Shown here: in pieces, positions 1 to 6,278 of the stretch
How positions within the stretch are numbered: the first letter of the stretch is position 1
How the letters are laid out: each line of letters begins with the position of its first letter
Source: CAYXPG01 sp964564845
GTDB taxonomy: Bacteria; Planctomycetota; Phycisphaerae; Sedimentisphaerales; Anaerobacaceae
DNA: 11,504 nucleotides
Assembly: GCA_964564845.1 (NCBI GenBank)
Contig: CAZMCN010000069.1
Span: 1 to 11,504 of the forward strand
Direction of reading: 5' to 3'
Notes under the pieces: model-generated
What the model saw: the letters and a program-made list of their open reading frames with translations, nothing else
Databases searched by the model: none
What the model was told of the DNA's origin: nothing
Made by a program: the position numbers and the translations under genes

Positions 1-230
1 TCAACATATCCTTTTGTGGTGATTTCCCCTGCAACGACAACCAGGCCTGTTGTTACCATAGTTTCGCAGGCGACCCTGCTTTTTGGGTCCTGCGCGAGCA
101 TTGCGTCAAGAATTGCGTCTGATATGTGGTCGGCCACTTTGTCAGGATGGCCCATTGTTACGGATTCACTTGTGAAAAGGTATTTTTTGGTGTCACAATG
201 AGGATTGCTGTGAATCATTTTTTTTGTCAT
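1..230 (-). CDS. metK: S-adenosylmethionine synthetase, N-terminal part (cut by window edge)
   Basis: This is the first 76 codons of methionine adenosyltransferase, the cytoplasmic enzyme that makes S-adenosylmethionine from ATP and methionine. The visible protein contains FTSESVTMGHPDKVADHISD (residues about 19-38), the signature of the MetK N-terminal domain with the GHPDK segment that contributes to the ATP/methionine site. It continues with DAILDAMLAQDP and VACETMVTTGLVVVAGE, also typical of the family. The gene runs off the left edge, so the other two domains are not visible. The ATG at 230-228 is preferred because AGGA lies 10 nt upstream (244-241) and it keeps a short N-terminal extension; a second in-frame ATG (codon 5) is possible. 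It lies downstream of the DUF547 gene on the same strand but has its own promoter in the 116-bp gap. Identity is certain; only the exact start is open. Confidence 0.96.
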   Translation of the reverse strand, partial: MTKKMIHSNPHCDTKKYLFTSESVTMGHPDKVADHISDAILDAMLAQDPKSRVACETMVTTGLVVVAGEITTKGYV

Positions 231-287
231 TTGCTATTTTTCCTTTTAGAAATTGGAGGTTTTTAAGGGCACAAAACAGAAACAATT

Positions 288-316
288 ATGTTAAGAAATT
301 TTTTGTATATGGTCAA
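288..316 (-). promoter_or_regulatory. Predicted sigma70-type promoter of metK
   Basis: Read on the minus strand, TTGACC (316-311) is followed after exactly 17 nt by TAACAT (293-288). The -35 matches consensus at 5 of 6 positions and the -10 at 4 of 6. Transcription would start near 281, leaving a leader of about 50 nt before the metK ATG. That is too short for a standard SAM riboswitch, and none is visible. Confidence 0.5.
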
Positions 317-346
317 ATAAAAAATACCCGTTGAATTTTTTTTGCA

Positions 347-1438
347 TTAATCAATAGCTGTTTTCAAGGTCTGGTCATTTAGTCTCCAATCGTATTTAAT
401 GTATTTAATGTTATAGATTTGTGTTTCCAGAAAAGATTTATCTATTTGTGAGATATAATTAGTGACGAAATTTAAGACGGCCCGGACGGCGGGGGTCTGG
501 TCTTTGAATTTTTTATCCGTGTGGTATTCGGTGACGAATTCTTTGCCGTCCCAGCCTGGTTTGAGAATAGCTGAGAGGTAAACAGTTTCATTTTCTCTGT
601 CTATCCAGAAACCCTGAGGGCTGTTGAGGAATTTTTCGGCCTGGTCGTCCAGTTGTTGATACAGCTTGTGGCCGTAATACGGTTCATTTCGCAAAGGTGG
701 GCTGGAGAGGATTGCATCACAGATTGCAAAGAAGGCTTTTGGCTCTTTGAACTGTTTGCGGAAGAATCGCTCTTCGATTTCTGTGAGGGTGAATTCTTCG
801 TCCATAACGATAAATTTTTGATTTTTTATGCCGTCGATATTTTTGTTGATGTGCCTGATGCTGTGCGGTCCCCAGCCGGGGAATATATGCATATATCGCA
901 GTGACTGGATAGGATAATTATCGACAATAATTTTTAGAGTATGTGTGTTGTAGGCGTTGAGCCAGAAGGCGATTTTGTCGTTTTTGGGCCAGGAGTTATA
1001 TTCATTCGGGTCGAGCTCGGCAAATTCCTTTAAGAGGTTCATCAACCTCAGTCTCTGTCGGCGAAGGGTACTGTAGTCAACCATCCCATTGTCATCAACA
1101 AAGTCATTTAAGAGGTCGGCACATTTGTGGTGAAAGGTAACTTTTGGCAAGGGTTTTAGCTGGTTGGGTTCGATTTTATTAGGATGTGGTTTTGGAGGGT
1201 AGATTTGTTTTGGTTCGATTTCAGGAGGGATGATTTCGTTGGGTTCGGGCGCGGGTGGTATGATTTCGTTGGGTTCGGGCGCGGGTGGTATGATTTCATT
1301 GGGTTCGGTCTTAGGTAGTTCGGTCTTAGGTAGTTCGGTCTTAACCGGTTCTGCGGGTTCGGGCCTCTGTGAAGAGCAGCCGGTAATGAAAATGAATACT
1401 ATTGTTGAAATTAAAAAAGCACAAAACCATTTAGCCAT
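347..1438 (-). CDS. DUF547 domain lipoprotein with Pro/Glu repeat linker
   Basis: A 363-residue predicted lipoprotein. Residues 1-20 are a hydrophobic signal peptide ending in the lipobox ITGC, with Cys21 the lipidation site. Residues 30-98 form a low-complexity linker with TELPK repeated twice, then PAPEPNEIIPP-type units repeated about three times and degenerate PKP/PNK units; it is probably extended and spans the envelope. The DUF547 domain covers about 105-350: DKIAFWLNAYNTHTLKII (154-171), DEEFTLTEIEERF (213-225), CDAILSSPPLRNEPY (240-254) and the C-terminal YDWRLND (349-355). DUF547 proteins are widespread envelope or secreted proteins of unknown biochemical function. The usual second Cys before PPLR is Ser here, while Cys240 is kept. 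The start ATG (1438-1436) has AGGAAAG just upstream. It lies between rtcB and metK on the same strand, with no obvious functional link to either. Family assignment is strong; function is unknown. Confidence 0.88.
   Translation of the reverse strand: MAKWFCAFLISTIVFIFITGCSSQRPEPAEPVKTELPKTELPKTEPNEIIPPAPEPNEIIPPAPEPNEIIPPEIEPKQIYPPKPHPNKIEPNQLKPLPKVTFHHKCADLLNDFVDDNGMVDYSTLRRQRLRLMNLLKEFAELDPNEYNSWPKNDKIAFWLNAYNTHTLKIIVDNYPIQSLRYMHIFPGWGPHSIRHINKNIDGIKNQKFIVMDEEFTLTEIEERFFRKQFKEPKAFFAICDAILSSPPLRNEPYYGHKLYQQLDDQAEKFLNSPQGFWIDRENETVYLSAILKPGWDGKEFVTEYHTDKKFKDQTPAVRAVLNFVTNYISQIDKSFLETQIYNIKYIKYDWRLNDQTLKTAID
1231..1343. repeat. Intragenic tandem repeats (30-bp and 15-bp units) in the DUF547 linker
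   Basis: Two identical 30-bp units lie at 1231-1260 and 1261-1290, with a diverging partial third copy from 1291. They are followed by a 15-bp unit (starting TTCGGTCTTAGG) at 1304-1318 and 1319-1333 and a partial copy at 1334-1343. All unit lengths are multiples of three, so the frame is kept. They encode the PAPEPNEIIP and TELPK units of the lipoprotein linker. The two identical 30-bp copies suggest recent slippage or expansion, so linker length probably varies between strains. Confidence 0.9.
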
Positions 1439-1463
1439 TTTATTACTTTCCTAAAGTAATTGC

Positions 1464-1472
1464 GTTATACCA
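1464..1472 (-). promoter_or_regulatory. Extended -10 promoter of the DUF547 gene (candidate)
   Basis: On the minus strand TGG is followed directly by TATAAC (1472-1464), an extended -10 element. There is no good -35 hexamer at 16-18 nt, which is usual for extended -10 promoters. The start codon at 1438 would follow a leader of about 20 nt carrying the AGGAAAG ribosome-binding site. Confidence 0.35.
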
Positions 1473-1500
1473 ATTGCCTGTTTTTATCCACTCAGAAAAG

Positions 1501-1518
1501 GCATTTAGTAATAAATGC
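1501..1518. other. Small dyad GCATTTA-gtaa-TAAATGC in the rtcB/DUF547 gap
   Basis: A 7-bp perfect inverted repeat with a 4-nt loop in the 172-bp gap between rtcB and the DUF547 gene. Read on the minus strand it is followed by CTTTTCTG, so it could act as a weak terminator for rtcB. The stem is AT-rich and the U-run short, so this is a weak call. Confidence 0.2.
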
Positions 1519-1610
1519 GCCGTTATAATAACTGTTCTGATTGTTCTTTTACAACAAAAAGTTGAGTTTGTGAAGTCTGTTTATGTAAAAGACAGGTAAG
1601 ATTGTGTTTT

Positions 1611-3053
1611 TTATCCCTTCAGGACGGCCAATGGGACCATTCTTGCGATGGCTTTTGCCCATCCGCATTCCGTTACAATTCTGACGACCTCGTCGATGTT
1701 TTTGTAGGCATCCGGTGCTTCTTCCTTTATTCTTCTTTTATCGGATGTGATTAGTTTTATTCCGTGCATACTGCGTTTGAACTGTTCGTCGCTGATAAGT
1801 GCCTGTGTGGTAGTTTTTCCCCTTCTGGTTTTTCCCAGGGCAGCGGTACGGCTCATAACTCTGCCTGCCCCGTGATTGACCGAGCATAAAGATTCCTGGG
1901 AGTTTCCGGTGCCGACGAGCAGATAGCTTGCGGTGCCCATTGAGCCTGGCGTTATTATCGGCTGTCCGATTTTTGTAAAGATGGTGTCGGCCATTCTTTG
2001 CGGGCCGAAGGCACGTGTAGCGCCTTTGCGATGCACCCAGAGTTTCTCATTATTGTGTGTTTCGAGCTTTGCCATATTGTGCGCGACATCGTAAACGAGC
2101 TTCAGCGGCGTTGGGCCGAACATTCTGTTGAAACACCTTCTTACCAGCAGGGCCATAATGTGGCGGTTAGTGAATGCGAAGTTAGCAGCGGCAGCCATTG
2201 CTTTGATGTAGTTTTTGCCGATGTTAGTTTCGGTGGGCAGGAAGCTGAGCATTTTTTTTCGCCCGGCCATATCCGGTCTTTGAGCGGCAAGGGCCATATA
2301 TCTGTCTGCGATTTCATAGCCGAATCGGCGAGAACCGGAGTGTATCATAACAACTATTTGATTTTCAAAAAGTCCGAGTGTCTTTGCCAGGGGGCGGTCA
2401 AGAATCTTTTGGACGTATTGTATTTCGACGAAGTGGTTTCCGCCGCCAAGTGTTCCGAGCTGGTTTGCGCCTTTTTGTAGGGCGATGTCCGGAACGGCGG
2501 CGGGGTCTGCAGGCAAACAGCCATTGTCTTCAATCCTTTTCAGGTCATCGGCAAACTCATCGGTCTGGAAAGCCTCCCAGGCACGGTGGCTGATTTTTCG
2601 AGCGAGCGCAGGTACGGAGGCGACGCCCTGGTAGATGACGGCTTGGAGAGAGGTTTTGTCCAGGGCCAGATTTGATTTTCCTTCGCCGAGAGGGATGTCA
2701 CGTGCGATGGAAGCTGCGATTGCATCGGTGTCAATATCTCCTCTTGAGAATGGGGTGCAGAGCAGTCGCATTCCACAATTAATATCGTAGCCGACGGCGG
2801 CCGGCATTATTGCTTTGTCAAGCCCTATTACCGCTCCGATAGGTATTCCGAAGCCGACGTGAATGTCGGCGGTGGCAAGGACTTTCTTTGCCGGGGGCAG
2901 GGATGCGGCATCGTAAAGCTGCTGAACCGCATCTGGCTCAAGGTTGATTGATTCTGAGGCGAAAATGGCGGCATCTGTAACCATTGAGCCGTGTCGGTGC
3001 ATATACAGCCGAAGCGGGTCAGAACGAACAAGCTGGGGGTGAGACTGTGCCAT
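1611..3053 (-). CDS. rtcB: RtcB RNA-splicing/repair ligase
   Basis: RtcB joins RNA 2',3'-cyclic phosphate or 3'-phosphate ends to 5'-OH ends, using GTP and Mn2+ through a covalent histidine-GMP intermediate; in bacteria it is linked to repair of cleaved tRNA or rRNA. The protein is 480 residues from the ATG at 3053, a normal length. Numbered from an upstream in-frame GTG (3077-3075; 8 residues longer), the motifs are: ADIHVGFGIPIG (70-81), GYDINCGMRLL (96-106) with metal ligands Asp98 and Cys101, GGGNHFVE (211-218) with His215, MIHSGSRRFG (244-253) with His246, YDVAHN (329-334) with His333, and VNHGAGRVMSR (400-410) with His402 as the expected guanylylated residue. All key residues are present. 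The ATG at 3053 is preferred because AAGG lies 8 nt upstream (3065-3062), and because the TATAAT at 3091-3086 would start transcription almost on top of the GTG. No archease gene is visible beside it. Confidence 0.95.
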   Translation of the reverse strand: MAQSHPQLVRSDPLRLYMHRHGSMVTDAAIFASESINLEPDAVQQLYDAASLPPAKKVLATADIHVGFGIPIGAVIGLDKAIMPAAVGYDINCGMRLLCTPFSRGDIDTDAIAASIARDIPLGEGKSNLALDKTSLQAVIYQGVASVPALARKISHRAWEAFQTDEFADDLKRIEDNGCLPADPAAVPDIALQKGANQLGTLGGGNHFVEIQYVQKILDRPLAKTLGLFENQIVVMIHSGSRRFGYEIADRYMALAAQRPDMAGRKKMLSFLPTETNIGKNYIKAMAAAANFAFTNRHIMALLVRRCFNRMFGPTPLKLVYDVAHNMAKLETHNNEKLWVHRKGATRAFGPQRMADTIFTKIGQPIITPGSMGTASYLLVGTGNSQESLCSVNHGAGRVMSRTAALGKTRRGKTTTQALISDEQFKRSMHGIKLITSDKRRIKEEAPDAYKNIDEVVRIVTECGWAKAIARMVPLAVLKG

Positions 3054-3085
3054 AAGCAAGGCCTTAATACACTTCACTGATTCTT

Positions 3086-3116
3086 ATTATATCAGCTTTT
3101 TGGATCGATAGGACAA
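3086..3116 (-). promoter_or_regulatory. Predicted promoter of rtcB
   Basis: A perfect TATAAT on the minus strand (3091-3086) with TTGTCC (3116-3111) 19 nt upstream, a 4-of-6 match to the -35 consensus at longer than optimal spacing. The predicted start near 3079 gives a leader of about 25 nt to the ATG at 3053 that includes AAGG. This supports 3053 as the translation start rather than the in-frame GTG at 3077. Confidence 0.45.
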
Positions 3117-3177
3117 GAGTTTTTGAATATAATAAAGGAAAGCAGGCGGATAGACGAAAGTAAAAAAGGCAGCCAGG

Positions 3178-3217
3178 GCCAATTTGGCTTGACAAAAGGC
3201 AGTTTTAAGGTTATTCT
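3178..3217 (+). promoter_or_regulatory. Predicted promoter and upstream dyad of the exported helical protein gene
   Basis: A perfect -35 TTGACA (3189-3194) is followed after 17 nt by TATTCT (3212-3217; 4 of 6 to consensus). It sits in the divergent region opposite rtcB. Immediately upstream, and abutting the -35, is the 11-bp palindrome GCCAATTTGGC (3178-3188), which could be an operator half-site pair or chance. The predicted start near 3224 gives a leader of about 47 nt to the ATG at 3271. The 9-mer AAAAGGCAG occurs twice, 30 bp apart (3164 and 3194), around this element. Confidence 0.5.
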
Positions 3218-3270
3218 GGATAAGATACGGCATAGCTAACAAAGTGATATGATTGTTAGGGTTATTTTTA

Positions 3271-4398
3271 ATGAGAAGAAGAATCGCTATTTTTTCTATT
3301 TTTGCAGGATTCTTTTTGGTTTTATGGCTGAGTTCGGCCTGTGAAGCTGTTGAGACGAAGGCCATTGATGCTGTTCGCGACAAGGCGGTACTTGACAGCG
3401 AGGACCTTCAGATAATAGATGATTTTGTTGGACAGGCGGTAGCGGAATTGGTGCAGACGACAGATTTTACATCAGTATCATTGACGCGTTCGGTTATACT
3501 TCGTAAGAGGAGCAACCAGCCTCAGTATGCGGCGCAATTTTCCAGTTCAGCCCGTAAGTATATCTCTTTGGGCTTTGAACAGGCATTGGAGTTAAATTCT
3601 GAAAGGCGACAATTCAGGGTGATGCTTAATCTTTTGATTCTGTTGGATGGTCTGGAAGACTTGCAATTAGTGGATTTGGCGATAGAGCGGCTTAACGATG
3701 CGAATACGTCTATTCGTTACTGGGCGGTTCATTCTATAACCAACGCCGGCATCACAGAGCAGCTAAATTCCGACCCTGTTTCTAATGTGAAGCTGGTCGT
3801 TAGAATTGTTCAAGCCCTTGAAAAGCAGATTGATGGGTGCAGTCCTGAAGCATTACCAATGATGGTGGCATTTGCAGGTGCGGTGAAGGTGAGCCAGGCA
3901 GAGGACCTTCTGCTGCGTATAGCTGATATGCGAATAAAGAAATATGCTGAGTGGGGTGTGGAAAATGCGTTGGTGGATGCAACGATTTTAGAAGCACTTT
4001 TTAATAAGATGTCATCGGGCCGAGTCGGCGGGGGCGCAGTTGCAAGGCGTTTTGCACAATTGTATTCTTACGCTATTCAGAGGTATTATATGGGGCGGGA
4101 TTTTCTAACAGAGAGCCAGCGGCAGCAGTTGATTTCGGTATTGGTTGAAACCGAGTCATTGTATATTAGCAAGCTGTTGGGGGAGCCGCCGCAGCTGGCA
4201 GTCAGAATCCGAAGGGCTATTGAGCGAGATGATTATACGGCGCTTTTACTGGAGCACAATAGATTACTGGGTGATAAGACAAGAGCGGGGCAGATGGGTC
4301 TGAAACTGAATTTCGACTACGGTGAAAACAGTGACGGGACTAAACGTATCGAACCGCTTGCGCTGCCGAGACCGCCCAGTGATAAGTTAGATAAATAG
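3271..4398 (+). CDS. Exported alpha-helical (HEAT-like) protein of unknown function
   Basis: A 375-residue protein I do not recognise as a named family. The N-terminus MRRRIAIFSIFAGFFLVLWLSSAC is a classical Sec signal: a basic n-region, a long hydrophobic core, then SSACEA. Processing could be by signal peptidase I after CEA or, less typically, by lipoprotein signal peptidase at the Cys, because the lipobox lacks the usual Leu. The mature part is rich in amphipathic helices. The segment around DLAIERLNDANTSIRYWAVHS resembles a HEAT/Armadillo repeat, in which a paralog-like Asp/Arg pattern follows a helix turn. The C-terminal 30 residues are polar and Pro-rich (LALPRPPSDKLDK), so probably flexible. 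The ATG at 3271 is chosen over the in-frame TTG at 3253 because it begins the signal peptide with its Arg cluster. TAGGG lies about 10 nt upstream, a weak ribosome-binding site. It is followed after 122 bp by the POT transporter on the same strand. Such HEAT-like periplasmic proteins usually act as scaffolds; the role here is unknown. Confidence 0.72.
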   Translation: MRRRIAIFSIFAGFFLVLWLSSACEAVETKAIDAVRDKAVLDSEDLQIIDDFVGQAVAELVQTTDFTSVSLTRSVILRKRSNQPQYAAQFSSSARKYISLGFEQALELNSERRQFRVMLNLLILLDGLEDLQLVDLAIERLNDANTSIRYWAVHSITNAGITEQLNSDPVSNVKLVVRIVQALEKQIDGCSPEALPMMVAFAGAVKVSQAEDLLLRIADMRIKKYAEWGVENALVDATILEALFNKMSSGRVGGGAVARRFAQLYSYAIQRYYMGRDFLTESQRQQLISVLVETESLYISKLLGEPPQLAVRIRRAIERDDYTALLLEHNRLLGDKTRAGQMGLKLNFDYGENSDGTKRIEPLALPRPPSDKLDK

Positions 4399-4436
4399 AG
4401 ATATTTCTGCCCAAACCATATAGCTAAAACAAACAC

Positions 4437-4520
4437 CGGAGGTTCGTTCTTATGGGTGAGAAGGAAAAGCGGTCATGACATATGTCCGCTGAACCCGGCA
4501 GTCAAAAAGCATAATCCGGT
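4437..4520 (+). other. Possible translated leader with short reading frames upstream of the peptide transporter
   Basis: The strongest Shine-Dalgarno sequence of the left half, CGGAGG (4437-4442), precedes not the transporter but a 9-codon frame ATG...TGA at 4452-4478 (MGEKEKRS). A second short frame starts at 4482 (MSAEPGSQKA) and ends with TAA at 4512-4514, in the same frame as, and just two codons before, the transporter ATG at 4521. The transporter ATG itself has no recognisable Shine-Dalgarno. This pattern could reflect translational coupling or a leader-peptide arrangement, or it may be decay of an older start region. AGCGG and CCGCT flank the 4475 region and could form a short hairpin. 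Confidence 0.22.
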
Positions 4521-5876
4521 ATGACTAAAAGTAAGTATATAACCTCTCCAATTCCGTCGAAGAAAATACCGGAAGGGATTCCATATATACTGACGAATGA
4601 GGCGGCGGAGCGTTTTTCCTTCTATGGGATGAGCTCTATTCTTGTTATCTTTATGACGCATTACCTTATGGGTCGGGACGGTATGCTCAATGTGATGGGA
4701 GGTGAGCAGGCAAAGACTTGGTTTCATTTCTTCAAATCGGCGGTGTATCTGACGCCTATTTTAGGCGCACTGCTTGCAGACATCTGGGCGGGTAAATACC
4801 GGACGATACTTTTTTTCTCGCTTGTTTACTGTGGGGGTTTTTGTGCACTGACTTTAGACCAGACGCGGGTTGGATTGGTAGTCGGGCTGGTGTTGATGGC
4901 AATCGGTTCCGGGATTATCAAGCCGTGCGTCTCGGCTAACGTTGGTGACCAATTCGGCAAAAGCAACCAGCATTTGATGGCCAAAGTTTACGGCTGGTTT
5001 TATTTTGCGATAAATCTTGGTGCGTTTGTCTCGATGTTTTTCTGTCCGTGGCTGCAACAGGAATACGGCCCGCGTGTGGGATTTGGTGTTCCTGCGGTGT
5101 TTATGCTGATTGCTACTGCTGCTTTCCGGCTGGGCAGGGAGAAGTTCGTTCATGTGCCGGCAAGCGGTATAGGTTTTGTCAGAGAGTGTTTCAGCGGTGA
5201 AGGTCTTAGGGCGATATTAAAACTTTCGATAATTTATGTTTTTGTGGCGATGTTCTGGGCATTGTTCGACCAATCTCAATCGGCATGGGTGCTTCAGGCC
5301 GAAAATATGGACAGACATATTTTCGGGTTCGAGCTTCTTCCCGAGCAGCCGCAGGCTTTTAATTCGCTGCTGGTTATGCTCCTGATACCGATATTTTCCT
5401 ATGTGATTTATCCTGTGATTGACAAGATATTTCCTTTGACGGCCCTTCGAAAGATTTCTCTTGGTTTATTTGTGGCGGGCCTGTCTTTTGTGGTGCCGGC
5501 GTGGGTTGAGACGCAGATTGTGGCGGGCCTGAAGCCGAATATCGTCTGGCAGCTTTTTGCTTATGTGATTCTGACCGCAGCTGAGGTGATGGTTTCCATT
5601 ACCTGTCTTGAGTTTTCATATACGCAGGCGCCGAAGAAGATGAAGTCTTTTATAATGGCGGTGTTTCTTCTGTCGATATCGCTGGGGAACGCCTTTACTG
5701 GTGCAGTTAATTACTTTATTAAGAATGAAGACGGCACGAGCAAGCTGGCCGGTGCGAGTTATTACTGGTTCTTTACGGTAATGATGCTTATAACGGCGGT
5801 TATTTTTATTTTTGTCGCAGCGGGCTACCGAGAAAAGACGTACATCCAGGACGAGGGCGGCGGAAGAGGGGATTGA
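4521..5876 (+). CDS. POT/PTR-family proton-coupled peptide transporter
   Basis: A 451-residue inner-membrane MFS carrier of the proton-dependent oligopeptide transporter (POT/PTR2) family, which imports di- and tripeptides with H+. Family signatures are in order: ExxERFxFYG in TM1 (NEAAERFSFYG, residues 26-36; Glu27, Glu30 and Arg31 belong to the proton/peptide coupling motif); GALLADIWAGKYRTI (82-96), the MFS loop motif; GSGIIKPCVSANVGDQF (129-145) with Lys134 on TM4; FWALFDQSQSAWVLQA (245-260), the TM7 motif; and a TM10 acidic residue, Glu355, in AAEVMVSITCLEF. About twelve hydrophobic segments are visible. The length is at the short end of the family, and the polar C-terminal tail (YIQDEGGGRGD) is short. 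A few positions are unusual, such as SQS where QGS/QGG is common in the TM7 motif, so the substrate may not be an ordinary dipeptide; some POT members carry nitrate or other solutes. It is followed by a repeat array and, 0.8 kb on, an ABC peptide importer. Confidence 0.93.
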   Translation: MTKSKYITSPIPSKKIPEGIPYILTNEAAERFSFYGMSSILVIFMTHYLMGRDGMLNVMGGEQAKTWFHFFKSAVYLTPILGALLADIWAGKYRTILFFSLVYCGGFCALTLDQTRVGLVVGLVLMAIGSGIIKPCVSANVGDQFGKSNQHLMAKVYGWFYFAINLGAFVSMFFCPWLQQEYGPRVGFGVPAVFMLIATAAFRLGREKFVHVPASGIGFVRECFSGEGLRAILKLSIIYVFVAMFWALFDQSQSAWVLQAENMDRHIFGFELLPEQPQAFNSLLVMLLIPIFSYVIYPVIDKIFPLTALRKISLGLFVAGLSFVVPAWVETQIVAGLKPNIVWQLFAYVILTAAEVMVSITCLEFSYTQAPKKMKSFIMAVFLLSISLGNAFTGAVNYFIKNEDGTSKLAGASYYWFFTVMMLITAVIFIFVAAGYREKTYIQDEGGGRGD

Positions 5877-5910
5877 TGGTTTGAGGGGGGTTTTTAGGCC
5901 AAAGGGGCCG

Positions 5911-6145
5911 GTAGATTCGACAAGCTCACTACAGTGTAGATTCGACAAGCTCACTACAGTGTAGATTCGACAAGCTCACTACAGTGTAGANNNNNNNNNN
6001 NNNNNNNNNNNNNNNNNNNNNNNNNNNNNNNNNNNNNNNNNNNNNNNNNNNNNNNNNNNNNNNNNNNNNNNNNNNNNNNNNNNNNNNNNNTACAGTGTAG
6101 ATTCGACAAGCTCACTACAGTGTAGATTCGACAAGCTCACTACAG
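5911..6145. repeat. 25-bp direct tandem repeat array, interrupted by assembly gap
   Basis: Three exact 25-bp units lie head to tail at 5911-5935, 5936-5960 and 5961-5985, with the start of a fourth before the gap. After the gap come a partial unit, one full unit (6097-6121) and a 24-bp last unit (6122-6145). No spacers separate the units. Each holds the core TTCGACAAGCTCA, and each junction makes the 11-bp palindrome CTACAGTGTAG, so dyads recur every 25 bp. The visible copies are identical, apart from the truncated last one, which points to recent expansion or active homogenisation. The same 13-bp core appears once at 6597-6609. The true copy number is unknown because of the gap. Short minus-strand reading frames across it (reading HCSELVEST) are repeat translations, not genes. 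Confidence 0.95.
5991..6090. other. Assembly gap (100 N)
   Basis: Exactly 100 unspecified bases, the conventional placeholder length for a gap of unknown size. It lies inside the tandem array, which is the obvious reason the assembly broke. The real sequence here could be more repeat units or something quite different. Confidence 0.99.
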
Positions 6146-6208
6146 GATTGAAGAGGTCAGGCATTGTTAGCATCGGCCCTTCGGCGCCACACAGGACAGC
6201 GCAGCTAA

Positions 6209-6272
6209 TTTTTTTTGGTCTGAAAATTTTTTTGCAAAAAAGGCTTGAGGGGCAGTAGAGATGTGATATAAT
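6209..6272 (+). promoter_or_regulatory. Strong predicted promoter of the small-RNA candidate
   Basis: An extended -10, TGATATAAT (TG at 6264-6265, perfect TATAAT at 6267-6272), has TTGAGG (6245-6250; 4 of 6) 16 nt upstream. Immediately upstream of the -35 are T-runs and A-runs (T8 at 6209-6216 and mixed A/T tracts at 6223-6241), which resemble an UP element that binds the alpha subunit of RNA polymerase. This is the best-formed promoter in the window. The predicted transcription start is near 6279. No ordinary gene lies within 300 bp downstream. Confidence 0.6.
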
Positions 6273-6278
6273 TAGAGA

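Noticed and set aside
231..346. SAM riboswitch upstream of metK
   Set aside because: The predicted leader is only about 50 nt, AT-rich, and shows no helices of a known SAM aptamer.
322..346. Terminator after the DUF547 gene (A-run and T-run around CAACGGG on the minus strand)
   Set aside because: The stem would be made only of A-T pairs; too weak to call.
1998..2480. 160-residue plus-strand frame inside rtcB
   Set aside because: It is antisense to conserved RtcB codons, with no ribosome-binding site or family resemblance.
5616..5954. Minus-strand frame of 112 residues ending in the tandem repeat
   Set aside because: It is antisense to the POT gene and begins in repeat units; the protein composition is not natural.
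5911..6145. CRISPR array
   Set aside because: Units are contiguous 25-bp copies with no unique spacers, and no cas gene is nearby.
6177..6216. Terminator for the POT gene around GGCGCC...GCGC followed by T8
   Set aside because: The pairing is only four bases with a long loop and does not abut the T-run; the T-run fits better as part of the downstream UP-like element.
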